Source: Neurospora intermedia
Lineage: Eukaryota > Ascomycota > Sordariomycetes > Sordariales > Sordariaceae
DNA: 64,000 nucleotides
NCBI GenBank assembly: GCA_037102815.1
Contig: BTPP01000006.1
Location: 2,976,001-3,040,000 of the forward strand
Reading direction: 5' to 3'
The position numbers and the translations under genes were made by a program. Positions within the stretch are counted from its first letter, which is position 1. Each line of letters opens with the position of its first letter. Under the pieces are notes generated by a model that was not told the origin of the DNA, did no database searches, and was given only the letters and a program-made list of their open reading frames with translations. Shown here piece after piece: positions 1-10,853 of the stretch.

Positions 1-1579
1 GGGGACGACGAAGCCGAGTGGATCATCGGTTGATCCTGGAAGGGATCCTCGAACTCGAAGTCCTTTGCGGCGACGATGGGATCGAGCTCGTCATCGAGTT
101 CGTCAACATCGGCCTGGTCAATCGGTCTTGTAGGCGCAGCGACAGGTGCGCCGGCAGGTCTTCCCGACTCTGACGAGCTAGAGGAGCCAGAAGACGACGT
201 GGGAGCAGGAGGCGGTGAATATGGCATGGGACCTGCTTGCATCCAATATCCGACGGGGTTGATCTGCGGTTCCTCGACGACGGCGGGGCGTACTGGCTCT
301 TGCCATTTGAAGGTATCGAGTTCGACTCTTGTAAGCAATGGATGGATGCACAGCTTGTCGAATCTATCGTGGACGATTTCGCGAGATTCTCCAAGTTTTA
401 GCCATCGCTTGTTTTTGTGCTTCCATTTGACATGGCCCAGACCCATTTGTTCCATGTGGAGGCGTTCGAGCATGTACACCGATGCTACTTCTTTGAGCAT
501 AGTAGTATACACAATTCTGAGGTGGTAGAATGCAAGTGTTCTTCGGTCGAGAAAGTTCTGCTCCCAGTCAAGGTATGGGGAGATGTGGGAAAACAGATAC
601 GAATACAATTGACCGTCCAGTCTGGTCAATGCCCATTCGTTGGTATGCCTTATGTCGTCTTCTTCGAAATAAGACTGGTCGTCCAGATCTGCGTAATCCA
701 GGTGGAAGCGGAAGTCGTCGGGGAAATCCCTGACCCAGCCGATGATAGTCTTGTAGAGACGACCCCAAAGGAATTCTTGCTTAACGACATCCGCATTTTC
801 ATTCGCGTACGTGTAGAGCTTGTAAAATGTTTCGCTTAGAGTCGGAACTTCCGGGAAAACCGTATGCGCAACGGCGGTCGATAATAGGGTAGAGCAGAAT
901 ACGAAGTTGACTTTGCGGTTGAAGTGGTCGAGCTTATTCTTCATGCGAGTCATTTCGTCGAAGTCTGGACTGGTGGGGTCGGGTTGCCACACGATGTGTG
1001 TGAGTCGGAATTGGATGTCTTTGTTCAGGATTTCCAAATAACTGGAACGCTTGAGGGGGAGGAACGCATCTGGATACGCTTCTTGAAGTGTCCTGTCGAA
1101 TCGCATCAGTCAGTAGATGTATAGAGGTGATGTGATAGTTGATGTATGGGTCTTACCTGATGGCAGCCTTTTCCCTTTTGCCCCTCAGTATTGATCCAGC
1201 GCGGCTAGCCTTCCGCCGACGAGGTTCAGGTAATGGATTTTGTGGGGTGCGGGGTGCCAGGGGTCTCAGTTGCGGTCGCGAGGCGGATCCTGACCCGAAC
1301 GCGGGTGTCTGACGCACAGAGCCGACTGCAGAGCCGACTGCAGAGCCGACTGCAGGTGATCGCGATGGCGTCGCTTGTGCCTGTGTCTGTGCTTGGGATG
1401 CTTGACCAGAGGTCGGCGCCTGTGATGCGATGTGGTTAGTACCTTTGTTCAATTAACGTATTCGAGTTGTAGCAATTTACCTCCACGTTCGTCTTCGCAG
1501 TGTGTTTGCGCTTAGCACTAGTAGCGCCACCTGCAGTGCGAGACGGCGGCGGGGGGCCACCTTCGTCGTCGTCGGCCAT
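1..1579 (-). CDS. Unrecognised protein, divergent partner of the transposase-like gene (3' end outside window)
   Basis: Partial gene leaving the left edge. Exons on the minus strand: 1579-1481, 1419-1157 and 1092 to beyond base 1. The frame stays open across both introns, which have GTAAAT and GTAAGA donors, a TACTAAC branch site and CAG acceptors. At least 484 residues are visible. Residues 1-33 are acidic then basic. Residues 34-120 are Ala/Gln/Pro-rich and include a GSAV triplicate encoded by a 12-bp tandem repeat. From about residue 121 the sequence looks globular (aromatic-rich, with segments such as YLEILNKDIQF and WVRDFPDDFRFHLDY). A Pro/Ser-rich then acidic tail (DVDELDDELDP) meets the window edge. 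I do not recognise a family. Head-to-head placement with a TNP2-like gene suggests a two-gene mobile element (CACTA elements often carry a second protein), but this is inference. Confidence 0.7.
1321..1355. repeat. 12-bp tandem repeat inside the partner gene, three units
   Basis: Three near-perfect units of GCCGACTGCAGA. On the minus strand they encode a repeated Gly-Ser-Ala-Val block in the low-complexity N-terminal part of the partner protein. The unit length is a multiple of three, so copy-number change would keep the frame. Confidence 0.85.
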
Positions 1580-2097
1580 GATGAGCAGGTGTAAGGTGCC
1601 CGGTGGTTGACGAGGGGAGTAGTAAGACTGGGGTATGGGAATGGGAAGGGATTCCAAATAGAAACCCCGCCCGTACGATAGCAAGCAGTCTTGTGCTGTA
1701 ATATCCCTTGTTGGATACCTCCGTTGACGCCGGTCGTGATGTGATCGTTGTTTGCAGCGTGGAAGGACGAAGACTTGCGGGCGACAGTTTCGAAAGGGTG
1801 AACAATTTTGTAAGAGATCAAAGCGCAAGGTGATTGTGTGCCGCGTTCGTTGCCGTGCCCGTTGCCTGGCGCGACCGCCTTGAGACTCTTTCCAGTTCTT
1901 CCAAGTTCGACCTCTAGGCTGGCAGCTGTCGCGTCGTCTCATATTTGGCGGTTTGGTCTGGCAGTACGAGTGAATGCTGCGCAAGTGAATGCCGCACGGG
2001 TGGGGTTCCTCTCGGACCATCAAAATCGAGTGGGTGTATCATCCAGAACTTCCACGAAACACTCCAGTATCGACGCGTCGCGCATCATCACGTCAAA
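1580..2097. promoter_or_regulatory. Shared divergent promoter region of the two-gene unit
   Basis: These 518 bp separate the start codon of the minus-strand partner gene (ATG complement at 1577-1579) from that of the transposase-like gene (ATG at 2098). Any control elements for both genes should lie here. No clear TATA box or repeated operator-like motif was recognised. An ATG-less open frame extends upstream of 2098, but the ATG at 2098 has adenine at -3 and begins the better composed protein. Confidence 0.55.
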
Positions 2098-5000
2098 ATG
2101 GGCAAGCAGGGAGGGCTTCCTGCGCTGAGACCTCGGCTTGGTGGCAGAAAGACGCATCCGAGCACTCAAGCACTGGAAAATGTCGAGCAACCCGCACAAC
2201 CGAGTCCGCATGTGGAGGGAACCGACAATCAAGGCGAAGAGCATGCTTTTGGGGACGACACAGAAGATGTTCAAATGACCGACCCCGCTTCGCCTCGGTC
2301 GAGCGGCGGCGACGACCATATAAGTATATCGCATGGCGAGTCGCCTGGAGCAGTCGAACAGGCGGCATCGATCGAGAGCGGCGACGTGGACATAATGCAA
2401 GGCGTCGAGTGGTCTGATATGGTGGGACCGAGTCAGCCGCCATCCCCGGCAACCGACCACGAAGGTCAAGAAGAGGAACCAGAGACAGACTCTGATGAGG
2501 ACGAATGTAAGCTAATGTCTATTTCGGCGGCGAGATACAACGAAACTAACCTCTGCATACATCTAGTGATCGATGTAGAAGAACTTAGAGAGGGTGACCT
2601 CGAGGATGTCGCAGCCCAGGCGGATCGATTAGGCATACCACTCGACGATATGCTGGGCGCCGGTGGATACGAGGATTGTATTGTCGTCGCCGTGGAACCG
2701 GAACCATTTGATGAAATCAATCCCGTCATTGAAGAAGGCGAAGAGGAAGACCGCCCGACGCCAATCGTGCCACAAGCAGAAGACGACATCTCGAGACTGG
2801 TATCCATCCGACAGAACAAATTCGTTGACATATCCGAGTTCGAGTTGGCATTGGCAATCCTCGCGGATTTGTTGGGTCTTAGTCGATCAACGTGGACTGC
2901 ATTGAGAGAAGCGTTGCATCTCGTTCGCGACGACGAAGGCCGGATCCCTCAAGCAATTCAACGTTTGCCAGTACAGCTTTCGACGCTCCTGAAAAACATG
3001 CGAGGTCGTATGCCGATGATGGATATGAGGGAGGCCGAAATTCCCCTAGACATTTTGAAGATGCCGACATTGCCAGGGAATTTAAAAGACGATGAGCGCC
3101 GAAAACTCGAGGCGATGCGAATCCGGGAACAGATGAAAAAAGATGCCAATACAGCGAAAAAGGCGGAGGGCAGGACAGCAGCTCGAGCCAAAGCAAGATT
3201 GAAAGAGCTGAAAGAGAAGGATACGAGTGATGCGGAGCTCGATGTCCCTCTGCCAGTGCCAACAACCACACTAACATTTTTCGACCCACTGACCCTCTTT
3301 CGGAATCTGGCAGCGTCCGACATTGCCGAACGAGCCCATTCTGGCCCTGGTCATTTCGTCGATATGCCCCGCGAATTCTTCGAATCACAGGCCTGGTTAT
3401 CATCGGTGCGCTCCACATCTGGTCGATATGCCCACATTATTCTCGACTTGGACAACGATGTCAAAGGGCCTGTTATATTCCCTGGCGACTGGGTTCATTA
3501 CCGGTGCACCAAACCACCAAATCAATGTGCACTCGCATGCAATGACATTCCTAATGAGCGTGTCCACATCAAGGCACATATTGGCCGAGTCTACGGTGTT
3601 GGGTTCGATTACCGGAAGAATCCATGTACGACGGAGGAGGATCGGCTGTGCCTGCAGATACACGAGGCGCACAGACGCGGGGCTCCTGCGCTAGAAGGAT
3701 TCGACAATTCGTTCACAGAGCAGGACAAACGGGAGTTGATTCTATCATCGAAACCAACGTATATCCCGGAGACGAAGGTGTACTCCCATGTCGAGGCGGG
3801 TGTCCACGTTGATCGATATTTCGGCGAAGACCATACTGACCCCAGTGCGCCGCCCATCAAGCCAAGACTTGGCAACTCCAAAGCACCGAAGCCACGACCG
3901 GCATTTCCCAAATACAGCAACCCATTCTTCAAGACGGACTGGGACAAGGACGCCGACTACTATATGGTACGGCGTATGGTTGACAGATCTGCCCGGAAGA
4001 TTGTGCCCATGTGCCATACTCACCCTATTCGAGCAGAGCTTGAATGCAACCACTGGTCTCGTGACTACTTCTTGGAATGGGATAAGGACCGCGATGAAGC
4101 CGTTCCTGTAATGTCATTTCCGCACATCGACTTCATCGATGGATTTGGTGTTTTTCGTAACTCGTACCGCACTTTAATGGGGTTCTACTTTACACCGGCA
4201 GGACTATCATTAGAAGAAAGAATGAGGCCAAGGAGCATCTTCCCTCTACTCCTTGGACCTCATGGGTCTGACTTCCGGGACATAACAAAAGCCATGAAGA
4301 CAATGGCACAGCTCGACGAAGGTGTCATTATGGATATTGGGGGCAAAGGGAAGGTGCGCCTTTGTGCATTCACAATGTGCTATACTGGTGATATGCCACA
4401 ACAGGCGGAAAATACTGGATTCAAAGGTCCGCGGGGTATCAAGTTTTGTCGTTGTTGTTTTACATCTTCGGCTCTTGGCAAAAATAGTCGGGACCCAGAT
4501 GCACAGATCAACTTCGATATTATCGATCACGGTCGATACCACCCACAAATTATTGAAATGCAACAATATATGGCTTCGCTGAATACATCGGCCGAAAAGA
4601 CATATGGCAGTCAATGGGGTATCAATGTACCTTTTCCAGCGCTCGCCCGACTATCACCAGCACTAGACATTATCCTAAGTCGGCCACCAGATGCAGCACA
4701 TTCAGAGTTTAATGGCATATCAAATCTGGCGCATACGCTTCTTACCAAGCTCATCTTGACCCCTGCGGCAAAGGCGGATTATGCAGTACAACTGCGTTCA
4801 TGGCCTTACCCGCCTGGTTGGCAGCGCTTCCAGTCCGTTTACCACCACTTGAAAAGTTTCAAGATATCAGACCACGGTCGTTGGCTCGTTATCATACCGG
4901 CATTGTTGATGCATTGGCTCAAGAAACACCACATCAACCCCAAGTTCTATGCCAAAGCGCAGGAAGCAATTGGGGCCGACCGTGATCCAGTGGAGTTCAT

Positions 5001-7009
5001 CGTCGTAACCATGGCCAAGTTGGCGAAAAGCGCATCGCTTCTAATGGGAATTAAACCCCCCAAGAAGGACCGCCGTAAATTATCGGAAATTATTTTCGAG
5101 GCGCGACATATGTTCAACCAACTCCATGTATTCGCATCGGCTGCTACTGCGACGTCAACGACTAGCTCGGCTGTCGGAACCCCCGCTGGCACCCCAGTGT
5201 TAGAAGCCGATGCGGTGGTTGACGGGGACGCCGAGGGAGAATTAGAAGTAAGCAACAGCAAGTCAATGGGTTATTTCAATGATACTCTACGACCGAATGT
5301 CCATATTGGCATACACTATCCAGTGTTTGCGAAGGAATATGGTCTTCCAGTCAATTGTAACACATTGACGGGCGAGGATATGCACCGGTAAGTGCCCGTG
5401 TGTGGAGACATACATCGATCCAATTGGGTATGACCGGCAGTGAAGGGTTCTGTCGGCACTCGACAAAGTGCAGACGTACCTGCGTACTGTCACGTGACTC
5501 AACGCCGAGCAGGACTGGGATTGATGCATTCAAAACCGCAGCAAGCGGGACGGGAAGCAGGGAATCGGATGGTTCCCAGTCATCATTCTACGTACTGATT
5601 TTTGCCAACAGATACTTCAAGAAACGAGTATACGAGACCAACTATTCGAACATCGAGAAGGTGCTGTTGATGAAGATGAATATCCAGCAAACCCTGCGCC
5701 TTGTTCTGCTGAACGCGTTCCGACACGAAGATGGCGACCCTGAACTGACAGCGCAGCTGATGGAGCTAAACCAGAAATGCCCAACCCTGTTCGACAAGGT
5801 ATTGTCTCAATCTGATCAAGCTGAAATTGACGAATCGCAGAGGCTTGAATCTGAGCTCGAGGTGGGCCAGTCTGCAGACAGTGACCACCTGTCCCCGGGC
5901 ATCATCAACAAGATCACTGGCACCGAGGTAGTGGCGGAGCATGTAGCCAATGAAGGCCAAAGGTTACCACGCGTGAGTACACTGGACCAGATGACGGCGC
6001 GATGGACCAAGCTCTTGCGACAAGCGTATCACCACGACTACGGCACACGGGCCGGCTACCCGGAATTCTTCGAGACTCGACATATCCAATGGGCCGAGAA
6101 ATTCGCATTCACAGACAGGTACGTACCTCCAGTTGGATCCCCAGCCCGGCAATGGTGATGATGCTGTCGATGTGAAACTGGTGATCGTACCCGGCGCCAG
6201 CCCCAGAAAGAGGGGAGTTTTCACTTTAACCATCAGCCATAGCACCATATCCCATCAGATCCATCAATCAAACTCATCATTCAAAATGCCAGTCAATTCT
6301 GCGCATTTGAAAGGTGGTTTGATTGTCCCGCACCCACGCGCTGTTGACTGCGGACCATGCCATTTGGCTGTGTCTGTCATGTCCATTTTCCCATACAAAA
6401 CCACCAAAAATCTGCACCCCAAACACCCCGCTCTGCACACCAACGCGCATTACCCGCAACGACACGCACCTTCGATCAAATGCACAAACACCGACCGATA
6501 CAATACGCTATATGATTGACATGATTGCGCATTGCATGCGCGATGGGCGATTGATCGCGGCATTCGGCACTTTTCGTGTCGGATCGCAATACTTCATATT
6601 GTCCAATGTCGCTACTTGTCGCATTGTCGGCGTTGTGGCGACAGGTACGAATATGCTAACAGTGCACTAACTGACCCTCCGACTTGACAGAGCCTCCAGC
6701 AAACGATTCAAATTCAAATGCGGCGACTACATTCAATATTTCGACAGAGGCATCAAAGAATACCGATTCGGCCGCATCGACCACATCTTCATGCAACACC
6801 ACGTGAACGCGAAACACATCTTTGCCTTGATTACGCCAATCAAGCGTACCAACACCCGACATCACATTCTCGACCTGGAAATCGTGGAGGAGGAGGTGAA
6901 CGACCCGGTCATTATTGGCCTTACCGCTGTTCGGCCTGTTTCAGTGTATATGGTTCGTGTAGATGGAGTGGGAATTGTCTGGGTCAACTGGGATGTGCAC
7001 ACCCTATAA
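2098..7009 (+). CDS. TNP2-like (CACTA/EnSpm/Plavaka-type) DDE transposase, apparently intact, four exons
   Basis: Exons 2098-2506, 2567-5387, 5612-6118 and 6691-7009 give 1351 aa without a break. Residues 1-140 are acidic and disordered. A basic coiled region lies at about 300-350. The core resembles TNP2-like transposases: D658 and D661 in DFIDGFGVF, D745 in CYTGDMPQQ, a Cys cluster at 764-767 (FCRCCF), then DAAHSEF with H848 and E850. This matches the family layout of catalytic Asp, Asp with Zn-binding Cys, and D-x-x-H-x-E. Two GD-[WY]-[VI]-x-Y modules, at 443 and 1257, are each followed by an [IF]-G-R-[VI] motif and look like small beta-barrels (BAH- or SH3-like). All splice junctions keep the frame. 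Intron 3 is long (572 nt) and could hide another exon. No terminal inverted repeats were recognised, so a domesticated host gene remains possible. Confidence 0.6.
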
Positions 7010-8117
7010 GCCGACATCTCAGTACCCGACAACCAACACTCGAACTCGAAAATCGATATATGTTCAGTGTTCAACGATCTCGCCCAAGTCTGTGATAATG
7101 TGTGTGTGGAAGCTGTTAAGGTCGTGAGTTCCCTTCGTGAATGCCGGCATGACGACGACGTACTGCACTGACTTTCCTGCGTGTACACGCCGTACGGAGG
7201 TCGACAACGATGTGTGTTGCATTAACCTTAGAAACAGAGTCACAGCATTGACCAGCGTGGTCTACACCGAGCATCGCACACGGTGGGCGCCAACCACACC
7301 GACATTTTGATCATTGTGATGTACACTAACATCGGGCTTGGACAGTCTCGTATCTCGCCATGCACAACTATGCACAGCTATGCACACCCAAGACGCGATG
7401 CACGCAGTGAGACCTCAATGCATGCACCCTTCTGTTTGTACCATTTGTGTGGATTGATGTCCCGAAGCAAAACTCCATGTCACAGATACTGACAGCTGGT
7501 GCCAGAAAACAAACACTTGTCCAGTCCTCAATCCCATGTCACGGACCAAAGGCCCGGTGCACGGCCGGCCGCCACCACATGCGAGCGGGATATCCGGTCT
7601 TCCATCCCATCTTTGGCACCATCAATCCCGTGCACTGCATACATACCTCTCTAGAGGTATCCACGCAACATCAACGCAACCATGAAGTCATCGACGCATG
7701 GGGCAGGTTTCACAGTCAGTTCTTTTACTGTGCCCTGGTCTCACTGTTCTGGCGGGAACCTCGACACTCGTTTGGGTGTGGTATTGCTAACCAAAGAGAC
7801 TAACACAGGAGGAGAGCAACAGGTCGACTCACAACTGCGAAACCACCCGGGCGCCAGAGAGATCTCATAGCAAGCAATTGAACCAAGACATTTCTTTTTT
7901 TCTTCAATCTCTGTCTCTCATTTTTCTTTCCAACTGTCGTGACTCTGTGATGAATGACTAATACTGCAGTGAACTTGCACTGGTTTCAATTGCACACCTC
8001 AGTCATGAATGTGCATTCAGTCGAGTGCGCATTCATTGTGCATGCGACCGTGGTGATGGCTTCAATCGCATGTCAACAATGCGACCGTGCGCTTGTGGGG
8101 TGGGCATTCAATCCGGT

Positions 8118-8162
8118 GTGCAGCCGTGCAGCCGTGCAGCCGTACAGTCGTGCAGCCGTGCA
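8118..8162. repeat. 8-bp tandem repeat (GTGCAGCC), five units plus a partial one
   Basis: Five consecutive GTGCAGCC-type units (one diverged, GTACAGTC) followed by a 5-bp partial unit. It is non-coding in context and may be polymorphic between strains. Confidence 0.9.
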
Positions 8163-8252
8163 AAGCCAACCGCCATGGTGGTCCGTGCTGTAAGCGCAAC
8201 CGCCGTGCTGGATTGGGGTCGCGAGCAACCGCCAGCGTGGTCCGTGCGCGGG

Positions 8253-8315
8253 ATTGGGGTCGCGGATTGGGGTCGCGGATTGGGGTCGCGGATTGGGGTT
8301 GCGGATTGGGGTCGG
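8253..8315. repeat. 13-bp tandem repeat (ATTGGGGTCGCGG), about five units
   Basis: Four full units and a shortened fifth. A lone related unit lies about 40 bp upstream, next to a duplicated GGTCCGTGC-containing block, so the repeat array grew from a larger local duplication. The GGGG in each unit gives spaced G-runs that could form a quadruplex on the plus strand. Confidence 0.9.
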
Positions 8316-8546
8316 AATCGGGGTTCGGGGTTCGGACGGAATGTAAAATACCAGATGAAATACCAGTACCTGGAGCTGTAAGCGTGACCAGCCGCTTCCT
8401 ATCCGCATATGTGGTCCGTGCCCTCGTGTTATTGCAATCCTGTACCAGACCAGCGGTTCCAGCGCCCGCTTCAGGGCATTTTCGGGGACCCAGCTCCCAG
8501 GAACCGGACCCGGGGAATCTGACCAATGGGAGCTCTCCCCTTGGGC

Positions 8547-8651
8547 GTCTAGGCTAGACTTCATGTCTGGGCTAGACTTCATGTCTAGACTAGACAACCA
8601 GACAGTCCTAGAAGTACAGTTAAGACTAGACAATACCCCTCTAGCCTAGAC
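8547..8651. promoter_or_regulatory. Cluster of eight CTAGAC/GTCTAG hexamers upstream of the 8997 gene
   Basis: Within 105 bp there are six CTAGAC and two GTCTAG occurrences, including the palindrome TCTAGA, plus a duplicated block around GGCTAGACTTCATGTCT. The cluster sits about 100 bp upstream of the TATA-like box at 8747. Repeated binding sites for a transcription factor are the simplest reading. It could also be a decayed tandem repeat. Confidence 0.4.
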
Positions 8652-8746
8652 ACCCTCCCTATAATTCCGCTGCGGTAATATTCAGGATGTACGAGGGCTA
8701 CCAGTTTTCCAGGAAGGCGCCGAGTGGGAAACTACGCCCGGGAAAA

Positions 8747-8756
8747 TATTATAAAG
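8747..8756 (+). promoter_or_regulatory. TATA-like box
   Basis: TATTATAAAG lies 241 bp upstream of the ATG at 8997. The pyrimidine-rich, ATG-poor leader between them is typical of a fungal 5' UTR. Position and sequence are suggestive only. Confidence 0.4.
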
Positions 8757-8996
8757 AGTCGGAGCTCTCGTTCCCAATAGCTTTCCATTTCTCTTCTTGC
8801 CAGACAAGTTCTAACATCAGAAGTTCATCTGCAGTCCATTCTGTGTTTACCACGAACAAAAAGTTCACCAACGAACCCAAGGAATTTCATCACTTCTTAC
8901 TCTCCACACGAAGCCAACATACCAAGACATCATCTCCGCTTACATCCTCCACGGTCATCAAAAACTTTCTACTCACCCGAAGAAAATTCGCCCGTC

Positions 8997-9850
8997 ATGC
9001 CCAACGCCATGTCACAGTGGGCCTCTGAGGAGCCCAAGGATCAAGTCCAGGGGTAAGTGATGGAACCTATAAAGCACACCTCTTGTGGACCAGTGACAAC
9101 CTGACCAAGCAAAACAGGGCATCGAACACGACCGGCACCGCTGTAGACGCCACCACCACCAGCAACGGCACCAGCGGCAACACAGACATCAGTGAAGAGG
9201 ATGCCGATGCCTGGTACCGGAACCACAATGTGCCACCAAACTCCTTTGCATCCGCCTCCTCCCGGTCCTCCTCCCCTTCCACCTCATCGGTGGCCACAAC
9301 ACCGGGGTTCACCAACTCGACCTCCATCTCGAACAACAGCGCAGGGACGCGAGAAACATCACCCCCTTCGCTCGCCACAACCGGAGATGGATCCCCGGTT
9401 ATAAACCATCACCATCAGCAACCCCAACACCACCCCCAGCAACAGAACGATCACCCTCATCCCAACCCCTTCCTTACCCCCAACCTCAACCACAACCTCA
9501 ATCACCCCCAGAACCACCAGCACCCTCCTCCCCCCGCTCAAGACCCCCTCTTCCGCCACCTCTGCACCACCTGGCTCCGCCACCTACACCACATCCTCCA
9601 AGCCCACGCCTTGCTTGTCCGCGCCCAACACATCCACGATACCAGATGGCTGCAAGTAAATTCCCACCTCCTCGGGATGGTCACGTCGCTGACGGATGAG
9701 ACAAGGCTGTGGTGGGTTGCATGGCACACGCAGAACGAACGGCGGATGTTGCGCGAGGCGGAGTGGCGGTTGTGGGTGTTGATGAATGAGGAGACGCCGC
9801 GGTTGGCGAGGGTGGTGAGGGAGTATGCGGGGGTTTATATAGGGGGTTGA
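8997..9850 (+). CDS. Hypothetical protein, low-complexity N-terminal half and helical C-terminal domain
   Basis: Exons 8997-9052 and 9118-9850, giving 262 aa. The 65-nt intron has a GTAAGT donor, a CTGAC branch site and a CAG acceptor, and the junction keeps the frame. Residues 1-75 are rich in Ser/Thr/Asn. Residues 105-165 are rich in His/Pro/Gln/Asn and are surely disordered. The last 95 residues are Trp/Leu/Arg-rich (FRHLCTTWLRHLHHILQAH ... WWVAWHTQNERRMLREAEWRLW) and look like an amphipathic helical domain. I recognise no family. Codon use is C-ending in the ordered part, which supports a real gene. It lies alone, with a TATA-like box and a CTAGAC cluster upstream. Confidence 0.65.
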
Positions 9851-10853
9851 GAAGAAACGGGGGAGGGGGCTGGAGGGGGAGGTCACAGAGTTTGTACGAG
9901 CGGAGGGAAAGGGTGAAACAGTTTGGGAAGTGGCTTAGGATTGACATGGAGGTGGATGGATGGAGCGCAAAAGTGGTCTCGCCATCCGCATTGCGAGCCA
10001 GGGTTTGGACAAGTCGTCGTGTTCTTGGATCGTAGCGTTTTGTGAAAGGGAGCCATAGCCGGAAATCGAATCGAATTGAACACACAGGACTTTGTTAAAG
10101 TCGAGTGCGGACTCTGGTGACTCCCATCGCGTTTCGAACGGGCGGTGATCTGGGGGACGATTGGAAGCGGAGTGTCGTAGTGCCGAATGAAAGAAAGACG
10201 GAGGGAGAGGCGCTGCATCAATGATTTTCCGGGCGATGTGTCAGCAATTGGATTCACGTAGGGTGTCGAATTAAACTTTGCCCGTGAGGTGCAGTTGTCT
10301 TTGTTGGCAACTTGGCTATGCGGGGGGCGACGAATGGACCGGAATGGAAAAGACGGATTTCGCACGCGTGAACCGAAGATACCTCTAGATCTATATTCTT
10401 CTTCAGGATTACAACGCTCATGAATTTCAATTAGAGGAGCATTGCACACTTCAGAACCGCATCTTCACCTATGTGTTCGGCTTTTTTCCTCGTGTTCTTC
10501 TTCGTCTTGGTTTTTTTTATTTCCTTTTTTTTTCCTTTTTTTTTTTTTTTTTTTTTTTGGTGGAGTTGACCGTTGTGGTTTCCGCAGGCATGACGCACAT
10601 GTGAACATGAGAACATGAGGACCTGCACTTCGATCAAGGAAATCTGGGATGGAAGTTTCCAGGTAAGCTGTGCTGCATCCTAATCCAATCTCCAACTCAT
10701 CCGTTGAGGGGTAGAGGCAAGATTTCCTGTCTCTTTCCCCAAGCAACGAACTGTTTATTATTTAAAGTTTAGACACATTATGTCTTGTTCACACAATCCA
10801 ATCTTCTATCTCTCATCACTTTTACCATCACCATAGCCAATAAAATCACAACA
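9851..10853. other. Intergenic, with a long poly-T tract
   Basis: No gene recognised. A T-rich tract lies at about 10510-10558, ending in a run of more than 20 T. Lys-rich frames on the opposite strand are a by-product of it. A 188-codon minus-strand frame over 9883-10449 lacks domain features and is judged spurious. Confidence 0.5.

Larger units (their letters stand above)
7010..8996. other. Intergenic stretch with tandem repeats and a CTAGAC-rich promoter block
   Basis: No convincing gene. Open frames over 8000-8600 exist on both strands but follow the period of the tandem repeats at 8118-8162 and 8253-8315, so they are probably not coding. The right end holds the promoter and 5' leader of the gene starting at 8997. 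The 7010-7900 part could hold the right end of the transposase-like element, but I saw no inverted repeat there. Confidence 0.5.

Noticed and set aside
2020-2469. 149-codon and 119-codon minus-strand frames opposite the transposase exon 1
   Set aside because: Shadow frames without intron or start support. The divergent partner gene starts at 1579.
8118-8315. Regularly spaced repeats that could be mistaken for a CRISPR array
   Set aside because: Units are directly adjacent without spacers, and the organism is a fungus.
8062-8633. Three overlapping 150-190-codon frames on both strands
   Set aside because: They follow the period of the 8-bp and 13-bp tandem repeats; repeats whose unit is not a multiple of three often stay open in all frames.
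9883-10449. 188-codon minus-strand frame downstream of the 8997 gene
   Set aside because: Low-information composition, and it lies over the expected 3' UTR.
10431-10746. Lys-rich minus-strand frames
   Set aside because: Generated by the poly-T tract.
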